Below, piece by piece: positions 1 to 12,805 of a DNA stretch of 64,000 bases. The translations under genes were made by a program, and so were the position numbers. This DNA comes from Brachionus plicatilis (taxonomy: Eukaryota > Rotifera > Eurotatoria > Ploima > Brachionidae). How positions within the stretch are numbered: position 1 is the stretch's first letter; the number at the start of each line of letters is the position of its first letter. A model generated the notes under the pieces. That model searched no databases and was not told where the DNA came from. It was given only the letters and a program-made list of their open reading frames with translations. The stretch covers positions 1,635,129-1,699,128 of the forward strand of contig QEOQ01000508.1 of NCBI GenBank assembly GCA_010279815.1. The letters run 5' to 3'.

Positions 1-1403
1 TTGAACGCTAATTTAAATTAAAAGTTTTATGACCTGAAACACTTATTAGTAGTAGACTTATTGGAATTCGAGCTAAAAAATATTTACACAGTAAGAAATT
101 ATACGCGCTAATTACCGAGTTCTTAATCGAATTTGCATTCAATAAATGATCGGATGCATATTTCGAATGTTTCACTTCAAGTGCAATTTAAGAAGAGCGC
201 CGAGCGAAATTTAAGAGCTTATTTTTCTAATTAAAGACCCATTCTACTTGCACTCTTTTAAATAGTTTCTCTCTGGTGGCTCTAAGTTTTATCAATTAAT
301 CGATTGACACCAAGTGACAGCAAGCAATCTCAAAATTGCTCATGGAGCATTTTAAAGTGATAAATCAATTGGTGTCGCTAGTGCTCGACCAAATAGTCAG
401 CTCATACTTTCTACTTTTTTTTTTCTAATAAGGTCAATAGAAATTAAGATTTGGATTGAAATAAGATTTCAATAAAATTTCAAATTGTGTTTATGAATCA
501 AAACAAATGAATGGCTAATTTTTCACTAATGTTGAATCTAACCTAGATTGTTTTGCTCACTTTGCAGCCATCTACGGGTCCATCACTCACATGTTTTCAA
601 TTGTTCACCTCGCTTAATTATTAGCACGCCGCAGCCTTAGGTTGTTAGTTTGTGAAACAAATATTTTTCATAAATTATTGTTAATCATTAATGTTTTTTT
701 TTCTCGGTCAAGTAACGTTGGTTTTAGAGAAAAAAAAAAGCTTTTGTTTTGGTTTTCATGTCATTATTTTTAGATTCATGAAAATTTATGAGATTAAAAG
801 TGATATTAAAAATTAACCTTTAAAATTGCTTATTTTTTTGTTTTGAAATTTTTATTGATCACATTAATCTTTTTCAGAGGATGAATATTTGATCAAGTCT
901 TAGGTTTTGTTTTCTATTTTCGATTTAAATTAGGAGTTGGATATATTCAAAGAGATAAATGGCTCCCCACAATTAAAAAATTATTTCCCACAAACCAAAA
1001 ACTTTTTAACACAAATCACTACTAAGCACAATTTTTTTGTGCCGAATTCAAAAAAATTTTTACATAATAAAACAAATAAATGGTTAACACAATTTTTTTA
1101 TGGTGAAAAAAAATTTAATAAATATGTTATATAATTTATTCAAATAGTGTTTATAAAAATATATAAAAAAAAATTAAATATTAATAAAATAATTAAATTA
1201 AAATCTATTTTAAGGAAAACCAATTTCCAGCTAATTTTGGGACGGCCTTTTTTTAGGTTTATTATCAAATTCGTCGGATTCTCATATAATATTGTCTCTG
1301 CATCATTCAATGAATTGTCATTGTTTTTTCTTTTTCTCTATATTTTTTTTGATTTTTTAATTTCCAAAAATTCGAGATTTTTTTTTATTACGTAAAATCA
1401 AAG
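1..1403. other. AT-rich spacer, no firm gene
   Basis: No supported gene. Somewhat less AT-rich patches lie at about 181-330 and 540-645. A splice-acceptor-like TTTGCAG ends at 567, followed by a short open frame reading IYGSITHMFSIVHLA and a TAA at 615-617. This could be the last exon of a gene to the left, but no partner exon is visible. Open frames between 937 and 1395 have no ATG start and Lys/Phe/Ile/Asn-dominated composition, as expected of random AT-rich DNA. Confidence 0.4.
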
Positions 1404-1510
1404 CAGAGTTGTTTAAAAGTCACAAGTCTTAAGTCAAGTCAAAGTCTTGATAATGTTGGAAAAAATTTAAAAAGTACAAGTCTTGACTTTGTAACTTTAA
1501 AGTTTTTATA
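1404..1510. mobile_element. solo or eroded end of the CAGAGTT MITE family
   Basis: CAGAGTTGTTTAAAAGTCAC starts at 1404 and is followed by AAGTC-rich sequence like the tips at 2175 and 2726 and like the inverted tip ending at 2976. No convincing right end or target duplication was found for this copy. It may be a decayed element or the left end of an older, larger insertion reaching to 2976. Confidence 0.4.
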
Positions 1511-1714
1511 AATTTATTTAAAGAAATTAATTATTGATTAAGAAATATTATTAAATAAAAAATATTTTCATTTCATATACTTATTTCATTTCATATATTT
1601 TATTAAAATAAAGTAATTAAGAATTTTAGGAATTTTTTATTTTATTCGTTTTGTATTCAAAAAAAAAATTTTAATATTTCGTAATTCTAAATGAAATTTA
1701 TTCGTAAAAATTTA

Positions 1715-1762
1715 TTTTTAATTATGTCCCATTTTAATTATGTCCCATTTTAATTATGTCCT
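1715..1762. repeat. 16-bp tandem repeat, three copies
   Basis: Three consecutive copies of a 16-bp unit reading ATTTTAATTATGTCCC. The first copy begins with T instead of A and the last ends in T. Confidence 0.85.
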
Positions 1763-2174
1763 CATTTTTCTTCAGAACGGATGGGATGATATAATCGATC
1801 TTTTACTGTTCTTCTATTTTATTCTTTTATTTAAAAATTTATTTATTCCATTGTGTTTTAAAAACAAATTTTAAATTTTAACAGTTCATAAAAAGTTCTT
1901 ATACAACGGTCAAATAGTTAATTAACAATTAACAACCTAGTGTTAATTTACACACATTTTATTATCTTCCATGACTTCACAAACATAATTTTCTGTATAG
2001 ATCTTAAAATGTTTCCAAATCACGCGCCTTTTTTGGTTCTGAAGATATTTTAATTTATTTTAAATTATTTTAACTGAATATTAGTAACTAAAGTACAAAT
2101 ATTAAAGAAAATGAAACTAAGGACTTGAATAATGAATAAAAAATAAATTAATCAGGTGAGTAATTTGATTTTAT

Positions 2175-2387
2175 CAAAGTTGCTTAAAAGTCCCAAATTA
2201 AAGTCACAATCATTAAAAAATAGTCCAAGTCAGGATTTATAAATTTTTCTTTTTTTCAGGACTTGAAATTTTTTTAGAAAAAAAGCCCGAGCCAAAGATT
2301 TTCAATTAATTTTTTTAAGTCCGGCCACATGAATTTTCTGCCGTTCCAGGAACCTGTCTTGAAACTTTTGCCTTTTAAATAACTCTG
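2175..2387. mobile_element. hAT-like MITE with 8-bp TSD
   Basis: A 213-bp element beginning CAAAGTTGCTTAAAAG; its other end, read inward, is CAGAGTTATTTAAAAG. It is flanked by identical 8-bp duplications GATTTTAT at 2167-2174 and 2388-2395. CAGAG-type tips and an 8-bp target duplication are the usual signature of hAT-superfamily transposons. No coding capacity, so it would depend on a transposase elsewhere. It contains a block (about 2324-2350) shared with the related element at 2726-2976. Confidence 0.75.
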
Positions 2388-2725
2388 GATTTTATCAAAT
2401 AGAAATTCTTTTCTTTTTCTTCTAAAGTCGAAATAAAAGTCGACTTTGGTCGACTGTAATTTTAAATTAGTCGATATTTAGTCGACTTTTTCACAACGCT
2501 ACTAAAAATGTATTTTTTCATGCAAATAAACTGCCATACTATTTGAAACCCAAACTTTTTGAGTGACTTTTTCATTACGGATTAAAAGGATTCTAAAAAT
2601 CATTTTTTTTTTTATAGCAAAAAATGAATTATTCTTATAAATATATTAAAAAAAGCTAGAGGATGCAAAAAGAAATGTCATATATCAAATTTTTAAATTA
2701 AAAAAAGATAATGTTTAGTTTTTAG

Positions 2726-2976
2726 CAGAGTTATTTAAAAGTCCCAAATTAAAGTCCAAGTCCGGACTCTAATTTAAGTTTAGTCTAATTTTGGTCATTT
2801 TCAAGTCCATATTAATATTTGAATTTTTATCGTTCAATGCAGTGATGATCACGGCCACGTGAATTTTTTGCCGTTCCAGTTATTTTGGCGGCCTATTTTA
2901 AGTCAAAGTGATTAAAATTAAAGTCCAAGTCAGGACTTGGACTTGACTTGAGACTTGTGACTATTAAACAACTCTG
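2726..2976. mobile_element. second hAT-like MITE of the same family
   Basis: A 251-bp element beginning CAGAGTTATTTAAAAGTCCC and ending CAACTCTG, so the tips are inverted. Internally it repeats the GGCCACGTGAATTTT and GCCGTTCCAG blocks of the 2175-2387 copy. The flanks GTTTTTAG and ATTTTAAG agree at 6 of 8 positions and may be an aged target duplication. Subterminal AAGTCAAGTCC-type motifs recur in both orientations. Confidence 0.6.
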
Positions 2977-5925
2977 ATTTTAAGTGAAAAGTGAAAAAAT
3001 TAATTTAAAAAAGTATGATTAAAATACAAGAATTTTTTTCTAAATTCTTGGTCACAGTTCAAATTCTACTGTATAAATCCCTTTATTTAATTTTTAGAAA
3101 TACTGATAGTTTATCTTATTTATCTGACGTCTAGCAAAGCTTTTTAGTTCAACTTTTTCATTAAAAATTTCTTGCTTAAATTTATTTCCAAAATCTAATC
3201 TTTTTGCTTCGAAAACATTATTAGCTTGAGTTTCACTTTAATTTGCAAAAATTTTACAATTTTCAATTTTTTTTTGCTTGGTTGATCTAAAAAAATCCTC
3301 TTCGGTCAAATTGTTAATATTTTTGCGTTAAAAATTATTTTAGCTTAAAAGTTGATTGATTTTGATTTTAATATGATTTTAGATAAGGTGGACTAAATTT
3401 TTAGAAATGATTGAATTAAATTAAAAAATATCAAAATTCTAATCAAAAATCCAAAAGCGTCGAAAAAAACTCTGCGGCTATTGAGTGATAAACTAATATG
3501 GTAAAAATAAAAATAAAAGTGTTAAAATGTTAAAAATATTCAACATAATTCATCATGCATACCTAAATGATAGATGAATCAAAGATGTAATGAATAAAAT
3601 CAATGTTGAAGCTTTAAACATAAAAGTTATCAATTTTAAATCACAAAAATTTGATTTTTAAATATTTGAGGCAAAATTTCACTAATTTGAATAAAATATT
3701 GTTCACGGTTTCCAGTAAGTTTAAAATGCAAGTTTTTTTTTCCACAAAAAAATTTCAATCGAATTAAAATCAAATAGACGATAGAAAGTGTATCTTGCTT
3801 TTTTTTATTTTTATTTAAGTTTTTGAGTCTTTTATAATTCGAATCAAATCTAAAAATTTTGCTTGAAAATTTAATTTTGTTATAAAAATATTTTCAATCA
3901 ACTTTTTACAAAACGAATTAAACAGTTTAATTTAATTAGCTAAGAAATTTTATCCATCTATGTTTTATCTTTAAATATTAGCTGTTAATTTAATCCATCC
4001 CAAAATATGAAAAAATTTGTTGTTGTTAAAAAGTAATCAATAAAATACACTAAACTGAATTAAAAATGACTGGTATTGGTAGATCTACTTGCTTTGAATA
4101 ATTATGACTGGTTTTTTTTTCATTTATAAATATCATTTTTTAAAGTTATTCAAAAAAAAAATAAAATTATCCAATTTCCTTACTAAATAAAACATTTATT
4201 TTTAGACACATGAATTTTTATCCATTAAAATTTATCTATAATATATTTCCTTTCAATATTTAATTTGCGTTTCTTTTTTTATTTTTAAAGCATTTTGAAA
4301 ATTAGTATTTCAAAAGATAATTGATTGAGGAAATTAATTTAAAAAAAATAATTTTAAATTATTTTAAAAATTAATTTTTCAAAATTTTCCAAATTTAATG
4401 CCGTGTTCAAAAATTGGGGTACAAATTTTGTGTTTAAAATTAGTTGACATGCAAAAAAATTTTAACTTTTAAGTGCATACATCTTTTTGCAAGAGTTAAC
4501 GGTATATCAGAGCTGAATCAAGGCCTAAAATTTAATTTATCGACTGACAAAATTTAAAGAAACCAATTTTAAGTTTTAAAAACACAAGTTTATTTATTTT
4601 TAAAACTAAAAATATGAATTTATTTTTTATTGCTTCATTTTATTTCTATTTTTCTCATTGACAGAATATGCGTAAATTAAAAAAATAATAAAATAATAAT
4701 AATTTTGAACTTTTTTTTTAATTCACAAAGTTAAAGAACAAAATGCATTTAATATTAAGCTTTTTAGAAGATAAAATTTTAATTTTATTATTCTAAAGTA
4801 TTTTAAGAAAATTTTTATAAGATTAAGTATTTTTACTAGATATTTAAATATTAAAAAATTATGTCTATTTTTACTTTTTAATTTGAAGCGATAATTAAAA
4901 AATAAATTGTCAGTTTCAATTAATTACGATGAGTTATGATTCAAATTTTAATTTGAGAATTCAATAAAACAAAAATATTGTAAATTATTTTTTCTAGGAA
5001 ATTTTTGGAATTTTCTTCGTAAACTAAAAAAAATTAATTTACATATAATTGAATTAATAAATTCCATTTAACAATATTAAATAAAAATAGACATGAAAAA
5101 TATTTAGTTGCTAAGTTTTTTTATGTTTTTTAAATTAAACTTTTAAAATCAAACAGATTTTGTTTATATTATTAAAAAAATATATGCAAGAATTAAAAAC
5201 GAATAAAATTGCTTATCTTGAATTTAAAAATTTTTGCCAAAATTCTATTCCAATAGTCTTAGACTTCAAATTAAAACTAAAAAGTCAAAAATTATTATAA
5301 AATGAAAATTAAATAGCAAACATATTTTAAGAACAGCAATCGAGGCTAACTATTTTAAGCATTAAAAAATTTGAAGCTAACTATTAAATAAAAATTTCTA
5401 ATCCAAATATTTTTGCATTAGTATTTTTAAATTAAATTTATTTTGTTATGTTCCTAAAATTTTTTATATTAAGTTTGCTTAAAACCTTGCATAACATCTT
5501 GGTTGATTAAAAAATTAAAAATCTAAAGGTTTATAGAATCAAAATATTTTCTAACAACTATGTTGACTAAATTTTAAAATGTATGTGCGCTTTTCCTTTA
5601 ATTTATTATTTTTTTAATTTTTTTTTTCATTGGAAAATTCTAAATTCAATGAACTTCTATGATTTCTCTCACTAGCTAATTTTGTTTATTTTAAGTAAAA
5701 TATTAAAAAATAATTAAAAAAATCAGAAAAATTAATCTCAAAATTCTGTTTACCAAAGCATTTGTAGATAAAATTTGCAACAAAAAATCTAAATTAAACA
5801 CAATATTTATGCTAATTAAATTTTTCTTGAAATGATTTTAAAAAAAATTCAAGTAGATAAAACTCAAAGATAATGAACTGAATATTTAAAAAAAAATTTT
5901 AAAGCGTTCTAATTTTCTTTATAGA
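2977..5925. other. AT-rich spacer
   Basis: About 2.9 kb of extreme AT-rich DNA with homopolymer runs. No open frame with coding character, no inverted-repeat element and no RNA gene recognised on either strand. Confidence 0.5.
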
Positions 5926-6407
5926 ATGGCTAAGCAAAGCGTTTTTTACAGCCTAAACGAGTTGAAAACCTATTTGAATTCAATTGAGAGTCAGGATCGG
6001 TCAATTTTCATTCTGTTTACTGGAAACAAGGATCTACCAAATGAACAAAGCTGGTGTCCAGATTGCAATGTCGCTGATCCGGTGGTCAAAAAATGTCTCG
6101 AATTTCTGTCCGAAGATAGTGAATTTATAACATGCTTTGTGGGAGATAGACCAACGTATTAAACAAAATCTACTTATTTTTTTAATCTAAAAATTTGGAA
6201 TTTAAAGATGGAAAAATCCTCAAAACGAATTTAGGACTGATAAAGACATTCAATTGAAATGCATCCCGACTTTAGTTCAATGGAAAAAAGTTTGTTAATT
6301 TTCAAGCTCATTGATCAATCAATTTAACTAACTTTGTTTAGAATAAAGTTTTGAAAGAGGATCAATGTGCTGATGAAGCTCTAGTGCAAATGCTTTTCGA
6401 AGGTTAA
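5926..6407 (+). CDS. TXNDC17: TXNDC17-like thioredoxin-domain protein (TRP14)
   Basis: Cytosolic thioredoxin-related protein that reduces disulfides through a WCPDC active site. The exons are 5926-6155, 6208-6289 and 6342-6407, joined at GT-AG sites across two 52-bp introns. The frame reads through and gives 125 residues, against about 123 in the vertebrate protein. Visible hallmarks are FTGNKD, SWCPDC (Trp43, Cys44, Cys47), a VGDRPTW segment whose Trp codon is made by the first splice, and the IPTLVQW block containing the cis-proline of the fold. The start is the ATG at 5926; upstream in-frame sequence is AT-rich spacer. An AATAAA signal begins on the last base of the stop codon at 6407. The gene converges on the spalt gene with about 300 bp between the two stops. 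Thioredoxin-like proteins are common, but the WCPDC motif and full-length match make the TXNDC17 assignment firm. Confidence 0.93.
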
Positions 6408-6708
6408 ATAAAATGTTGTTCTTAATTCGAATAATTTAAATAAATTTAAACAAAAAATATTTATTTAGAATTCCTCAAATTTTTTGAAAATTTTTAAACC
6501 ACCAAGGAAGCTTTTTGTTTTTTTTTTAAAGATTTTAGGAGATTAAAAAAATATTCAACTTATTCTTTCTTTATTTCAAAAAAAAATCAAGTAACCTTTA
6601 ACTATAAGGTATTTACAAATCACCAGCCTGATTTATATATAAAATTTAACATTATCATAGAATAAAAATAAAATCATTTGAGGTATGTATCATAAATTTC
6701 GAATATTT

Positions 6709-8220
6709 TCAAAGACTTTGCTGTAGTTGATTTCGCGAAGCAAAGGTAAGACCATGAGTTCCCATGTGAACCTTTAGATTTCCTTTTGTTGTAAACGCTC
6801 TTGAGCATATCTCGCATTTGAACGGCTTTTCTCCCGTATGGGTCCTCATGTGAATATCTAAAGCGCTGGCACTTGAAAATTTTTTTGAGCAAAAGGTACA
6901 ATTATGGTCAGCTGATGCATGCATGCTTGGCTGTATTTGTGGCTGGGTCTGGATAGAACTTGGCTGATGCCAGGACGAAGATGACGACGACGACGACGAC
7001 TGACACGAACTGTTTGTTGAATTCACTTTGACAAGGCTATTTTCGGACTGAGCATGAGATAATTTGCTCAAAATAACTGATAAGATGTTGTTCATTTCTT
7101 GGATAGAAGCTTGGTCATTAAGATTAAAGTCAGTTCTTGAATTGAAAACTGTGCTGAGCACAGCTCTGAGCACATTTTCGTCCAAATTGGGATTTTCTTG
7201 CTTAAGAATTTTGCATATCATTGACTGGACAACTTGAGAAGTTGGATCCTGCACTGAACTTCCACCAGAATAACCATTCTGGCCCAAATGTTGACTTGGT
7301 ATTCTATTAGTCTCATAGAAATTAGAATAATTTGCTACGTGAGTAGAAGGAAAAGCACGATTTTCAGCCACATGTGGCTTAAAAGTCTCTTGGTGATGCT
7401 GATGGGCCATAGGTTGGCTGATGTGTGCCATACTAGTTGGATTGTAACTTGACAAAGAAGTGCATGATTTTACTGTGTTGTTCGAGATGGATTCGTTGTC
7501 CGAATCCTCATTGTTCGAATTGAACTCTTTATTTTTGTGCAGACGCTGAAAGTGGACCTTAAGGTTTCCTTTGGTCGAGAATCTGTTTCCGCAAATGTTG
7601 CACTTGAACGGCCTCTCGCCGGTATGAGACCTGATGTGAATTTGCACGGCCGAATCGCTGCCGAACACCTTGCCACATAGTTGGCACTTGTGTCTAAATG
7701 AAGACGAAGAGGATGCTGATGACGGCTGTGATGGTGCAGTATGAGATGGTGAGCTGGCCAGAGAGTGGACAGGCGATGCGGAAAGCATGGAAGACGTCGG
7801 GTCTGTGCTGTCTTTTTCTTTTCTCACCACGTCTTCGCTGGCTTCAACTTTAACTTTTTTCAGCTCAGGTTCCAAGATTTCCAAGTCTTTCTGCTCATCT
7901 GTTTCAGCTGGGTTTTCGATCAGATCATTTTCGTTTTCCAGAGCGGGCATGCTTTGACTCTCTGACTTGTTCTCTTCAGTCGATTCATTTGGCACTGTTT
8001 TAGGCGCCTCACAAGAACAATTGTCAAATTTGTCCTGCAATTGCTTGATTAAATTCAGTTGTATCTCTTGCTGAAGCTGAATTGTCTCAATGGATTTTTC
8101 TAGTTTGCTCAAGTATTCTTTGGGTACATATACGAACTGAGCGTTCGTATTTGAACCAGAGACTGCTACTTCTTGTTCGGTTTCAGTACTATAAGACGAA
8201 CTTGTTGAATCAATTATCAT
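6709..8220 (-). CDS. sall: Spalt/SALL-type C2H2 zinc-finger transcription factor
   Basis: Nuclear repressor of the Spalt family, DNA-binding through paired C2H2 fingers. One exon of 503 residues from the ATG at 8220; the open frame reaches 8235 but only through TTG. Residues 30-65 form a Gln/Leu-rich amphipathic helix ([13 protein letters not shown] then [19 protein letters not shown]), as in the Spalt dimerisation region. The first finger pair begins at Cys179 with the family signature GKVFGSDSA, the linker [17 protein letters not shown] and GNLKVHF. A second pair begins near residue 440 ([20 protein letters not shown], then [18 protein letters not shown]), matching the C-terminal Spalt pair. 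Ser runs and a region rich in acidic residues separate them. Vertebrate SALL proteins have more finger pairs, an N-terminal C2HC finger and an N-terminal NuRD-recruiting motif; none of these is visible here or in the 4.5 kb upstream. A small upstream exon could have been missed. Confidence 0.88.
   Translation of the reverse strand: MIIDSTSSSYSTETEQEVAVSGSNTNAQFVYVPKEYLSKLEKSIETIQLQQEIQLNLIKQLQDKFDNCSCEAPKTVPNESTEENKSESQSMPALENENDLIENPAETDEQKDLEILEPELKKVKVEASEDVVRKEKDSTDPTSSMLSASPVHSLASSPSHTAPSQPSSASSSSSFRHKCQLCGKVFGSDSAVQIHIRSHTGERPFKCNICGNRFSTKGNLKVHFQRLHKNKEFNSNNEDSDNESISNNTVKSCTSLSSYNPTSMAHISQPMAHQHHQETFKPHVAENRAFPSTHVANYSNFYETNRIPSQHLGQNGYSGGSSVQDPTSQVVQSMICKILKQENPNLDENVLRAVLSTVFNSRTDFNLNDQASIQEMNNILSVILSKLSHAQSENSLVKVNSTNSSCQSSSSSSSSSWHQPSSIQTQPQIQPSMHASADHNCTFCSKKFSSASALDIHMRTHTGEKPFKCEICSRAFTTKGNLKVHMGTHGLTFASRNQLQQSL
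6978..7001. repeat. GAC/TCG trinucleotide run coding polyserine
   Basis: A short GAC-type triplet run on the plus strand encodes the Ser stretch between the two finger pairs of the spalt gene on the minus strand. It is one of the most GC-rich runs of the region and a likely length-variable site. Confidence 0.7.
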
Positions 8221-9358
8221 TTCTTCAAAATTCAATATAGCATAATTTTTATCTAGATAAAGATGTTACATAAATTTATTAAAAAAAAAAAAAAAAAACA
8301 AAACAAATGCTCGATTAATGATCTTTATTAATATTCTTGGTTGCTTTAAGAGAAAAAAAAATTATCTCATTTTCATACAATATTTCTTAAATGCCTAAAA
8401 GTTATAAGAAATTGATTCTCTTAGAATTAATAAAAGATAACTTTCTCATTTATAACAAATTAATAAGAAAAAAAATCAAAAAAAATTTATTGCTTTGAAA
8501 AATATTTTATTAATTCAAACCATGCAAATATCTTGTTTAAATTAGCTTTATAAAAATTAATTTTCGCACCCCAAAAACTTATTAGTGAACATGATTTTTT
8601 AATGCAACAAAATTATGTACCTGAAAAGTTTATAAAAATTACAAAATTTTCTCTCTTCGGACCCAGAGTCGAGTTTGTTTTTCTCTTATCATTACAAAAA
8701 TAATGAGAAATAATTATGTTGTTAATAAAAGAAATTTTTTTTGTTGAATATAATTGAAAAAAAAGGGGTCTAAAAAGACTAAAAGAGCTTCGGAAAATTA
8801 AAGATCCAATGGTTTAGTTACTAATTTAATTTATCTCTATATCTCATTTAATCTTTTTAAATTTTTTTTACAACTTACACGAACTTGGATAAGCTGGTAT
8901 TTCATTTAGCTTATTAAATTTTGGCCTTGACTCAAAAGTGGATTGATTTGGAACTAGGTAATAACCTAATTGGTACTTAGTGCCTAAATATTTAGTCTAA
9001 CTTTTTTTTTTTTTTCATTTAAATAATAAAGCCCATTAAAAAATTTATACAAAAAACAATGTTTAAATAGTTTTATGGTTATGATGAATCTACTAACGAT
9101 AATTTTTTTCTTTCTCTTAAAACTAATACGATTTTAATTTTGATTACTTAGCAATGAGTATGAGCCAGCAATGCTGTCTTTTGATAATCATAGGTAAACG
9201 CTCCCTCGTAAAAATATGAATAAAAAGCTATTTTGGAAAAAAAAATCAACATTAGCTAAAATTTAAATTATTTGAAATATTTTTGTTTTATTTTTTTAAA
9301 ACCATTCATTTTAAATAGCTAAATACCAAAACAAGAGCAAGAGCTCGAAAATAAAATC

Positions 9359-9395
9359 GAGAGAGAAAGAAAGAGAGAGAGAGAGAGAGAGAAAA
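9359..9395. repeat. GA-rich microsatellite
   Basis: An almost uninterrupted GAGAGA tract with a few AAG interruptions, about 1 kb upstream of the spalt start. On the spalt strand it reads as TC repeats. Confidence 0.9.
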
Positions 9396-12300
9396 AAAAG
9401 AAATATTAAATTTAATATGAAGTATTATATTATTATTTCTATTAAATAGATCTTTATTGTAAATTTTTAAACTTTTCTCTTTTTATGAGTTATACACGAA
9501 AATTCATTTTTGGCGAATTACATAACCTAACAATAAAAATACGAAAAATCTCTTTTTATTTTGAAAATGCAAACAAGGAAAACTAGAGCTTAATATTCAA
9601 ATGAAATTTCAACACAACAAAAAGTGTTCTTTTGTATATTTAATAAAAATAATTAATGTAAATTATTAATTTTATTTTATTTTGTTGAGCATTAAATTTG
9701 AATAAAAAAGAAAATTAAAAAAAAACCCCGAACTAAGGTTAACATTATTTCCACATACTCTAGGCACTATTATTTCAAATCATTACGTAAAATATTTATC
9801 TCGAATAGAATTCTAATTTTTTATTTTAGATATATTTCTAAAAGTTAAATGTAGGTTATGATAATGTGAATGAATTACGTAATAGCTTTAATATCAAGCT
9901 CTCTCGAAACAAAACTTGTTTGTTTTTTCCTCTATAAAAAATTATATTTTTGCCAAAATTATGATTATTACTATTACATTTTATATTGTTTTCTATTTCT
10001 ATTAGTTTTTTGGTCTTAACATTTCAAAACTATTTATTATTTTATTAGATTCGATTTTTACTATCTTACAATTTCCCTATATTCATCTAAATGATTGGCC
10101 TAAAGAAATGAATTTTTATGGCTTTATGCGAAAACAATGCTTGCAAATATTAAAAAGATTACAATAAAACTATAAATTTTAACATTTTGAAACTCTATTT
10201 GACTAGAAACAACCAAAGCCGAGAAAATTATTGATTTCCAAATATGTGAGCATCCAATTTATGCTACTTTAGGAGAAAAAGAAAAACTAGTCTAATAAAA
10301 AGCACCCAATTTTATTCGAGCTTCAAATGCAATTATTAATTTCAAAAAAATAATAGAAAAATAAATTGATGTATATTCGTTTTAAAATAAAAATTAAAAA
10401 CTCCAATATGTCTTTTTTTAAATATAAAATAAATTGAAATATGTTACCTGGTAAACAGTAATTTAAATTAGTACAATGTTCGCTTTAACCTTTAGTGGAA
10501 AATGATTATCGCATAGTGATTTAATGGCAAAGAAATGAGAAAGGAGTTAATCGGTTCTTAGGACGAATTTTTTAGTATAATTTTTTAGTTTATAATTTGA
10601 TAATTACTTTTTGAAGAAATTATTTAGTTTCTTATTATTTTTGTAAAATTCGTTTCTAATTCAAAAAGCTCTCTCGGCATTTTATTAAAAACACTTGAAT
10701 GTATGCTTCAAACTCGATTTAAATTCATAATTCAAATTAAATTGAATTTTTTTTTTATTTTATTTTTTCAACTAGAAAATTAGTTTTGAAAAAATTTTGA
10801 AATTTATCTGATCTTAAAACTTGGATCGGTGGGTAGAATGTTAGAAAATTATGTCCTTGTTGATTCGAATCGAAGTTTGATCTAGAGCTTTGAATTTTTA
10901 ATTTAACTTGAGATTGAGGAATTGAAATTATGTTTTCTAATAATTGGAATTTATTTTTCGAAACCAATAGGAAAAAATTTAATTCTAAAGGAATTAGGAG
11001 AAAATTTGAATCGAAGGCATAGTTTTTTTTTGCTACTTACTTAAAATCGACTGGGATACCATTTATTTTTACGCTGATTCAGCGTTGTTATTTGATTTTT
11101 AAAATAATTATTAGAAGTTTTAATAAAAATTTTATAATCATTCGACAAAAATAAAATTAATTTTTTTTATTACGTAAATCGACTTTTAAGATTTTTGCTA
11201 ATAAAAATAAAATATTTTTTCAAAAAATCTAGTGTTTATTTTTTGCGAATAAAAAAATTAAATTTAAATCTAAACAAACAATCGATGAATATTTCAGTTT
11301 TTTAATTGCTTGAAAGCTTGTTTTTTAATCCTGTATAATCAAAAACAAAATTATCGAAATTCATTCAGAAAAAATAAATTTAAAGAAAAAGAAAAATTAA
11401 TTTCCAAATTTATCTTTGACTAATTGTTCGCAAATATTATTCTTTCTACTTGAATTATAGTAATTTGAAAAATAAAATAATTTATGACAGAGATTGCATT
11501 TTATCTCTAATTGAATTTATTCTAATTTTAAATAATTGTTTAAATTTACTTTTTCTATTTTACAATCATGAAAACGCTTAATTCAAATTATCTTAATATT
11601 AACAGTTTTATTTTAAAGAAAATTTGAATTGAAAAAAGTGATATGCAATCTCGCTAGTAATTGGAGATGCAAATAAAATTTGAAAGTCTAAAATTATATT
11701 AAAAAAATATTAGAAAAAAATAAAGCTTTAATATAATGATCATTTACTATGTAAAATATAATCCCAAATTAAAACACTAGAGAAAATTTAGTCAAAAAAC
11801 AATTAATATTTTTCAAATTATTTTATACCGTATATTCATATTGTTTCTTTTTTTGTTCCATTTGTTTTTTTTATTTATCTTCTAGTAAATTTTAACTAAT
11901 TTTATCCTTTTTGAAGATAAATTCCTAAGCGAGACTGAGCGCCTCTTGCAAAATTGATTTTTTTCTAATTAAGAAAAGAGTCTATTTAATTAAAAAGTAC
12001 TGAGAAAACTCTTTTTAAAAAGAGGAAAAGAGATCGATTTCTCTTTCTTTAAATCCAATTGTCTGTCAAATCTAATAAAATAAAATAAATGTATAAATTT
12101 AAAAAAAAAAGATTATAGGCTGAAAAAATTATAAATTATAAATGAGCTTGATATAATTGAATTTAAATTAAGTAAATCTAAGCATACATAAGCTTTATAA
12201 TATTTTTAGCCGATCCTCCTATTTTTTTGATATGAAAAAATTATATTAGACTGAATAAAATTAATTTTCTCTAAAGAAATTATTTCTATTCGTAATTTTG

Positions 12301-12483
12301 CTTTGTTCTTTTTTATTTTTTTGAAAAAAAAAACATAATATCGTATAATGTGTTTAATATGTGAATTGCTTTGATTAGGCGATCGATATGCTATCTAATT
12401 TAAAAGTATTGTATATCTAAAAAAGTTTGAATAAATAGAAATTTTTTCATAATAGCAATCTAATATGTTTACTCAAAATATAA

Positions 12484-12580
12484 AAATAATAAATTCACTT
12501 ATTTTATGTAAAATTTAATCAAAATAAAAATAAAATAATAAATTCACTTATTTTATGTAGAACTTAATCAAAAAATTTTT
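12484..12580. repeat. 49-bp tandem duplication
   Basis: Two adjacent copies of an AT-rich 49-bp unit that contains AAATTCACTTATTTTATGTA. They differ at a few positions in the distal half. Confidence 0.8.
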
Positions 12581-12805
12581 TAGTATATATTTTTTTTAAT
12601 ATGCCAAAAAATTTCAAAAGACAAAACTCAATCTTTGCCAACTAGTGCACAAAATTGCATGGTGCAGAAATTGAAAATTTTAATTTTATAAAAAAAATCA
12701 TATTTGCTCATATTTTAGACGAACATTCTTTATACCACGTAGCATTCAATTTTCAAATACAATTCTAATCATTTATTCTGATCAGTCAAATAGAATAGAT
12801 TTGAG

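Larger units (their letters stand above)
8236..12805. other. spacer upstream of spalt and TMED2
   Basis: About 4.6 kb between the divergently oriented spalt and TMED2 genes, so it should hold both promoters. It contains a GA microsatellite at 9359-9395 and a 49-bp tandem duplication near 12484-12580. An open minus-strand stretch at about 11050-10755 (containing SIPQSQVKLKIQSSRSNF) has less skewed composition but no ATG; it is left uncalled. No RNA gene or TIR element recognised. Confidence 0.5.

Noticed and set aside
937..1395. Two open frames (65 and 82 codons)
   Set aside because: They start at non-ATG codons and consist of Lys/Asn/Phe/Ile runs expected from AT-rich DNA; no splice structure or family.
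7470..7965. Open frames overlapping the spalt gene
   Set aside because: Shadows of the GC-richer finger and linker coding sequence in other frames.
10755..11050. Minus-strand open stretch of ~100 codons
   Set aside because: Mildly protein-like but lacks ATG, splice partners and a recognisable family; the plus strand is similarly ambiguous.
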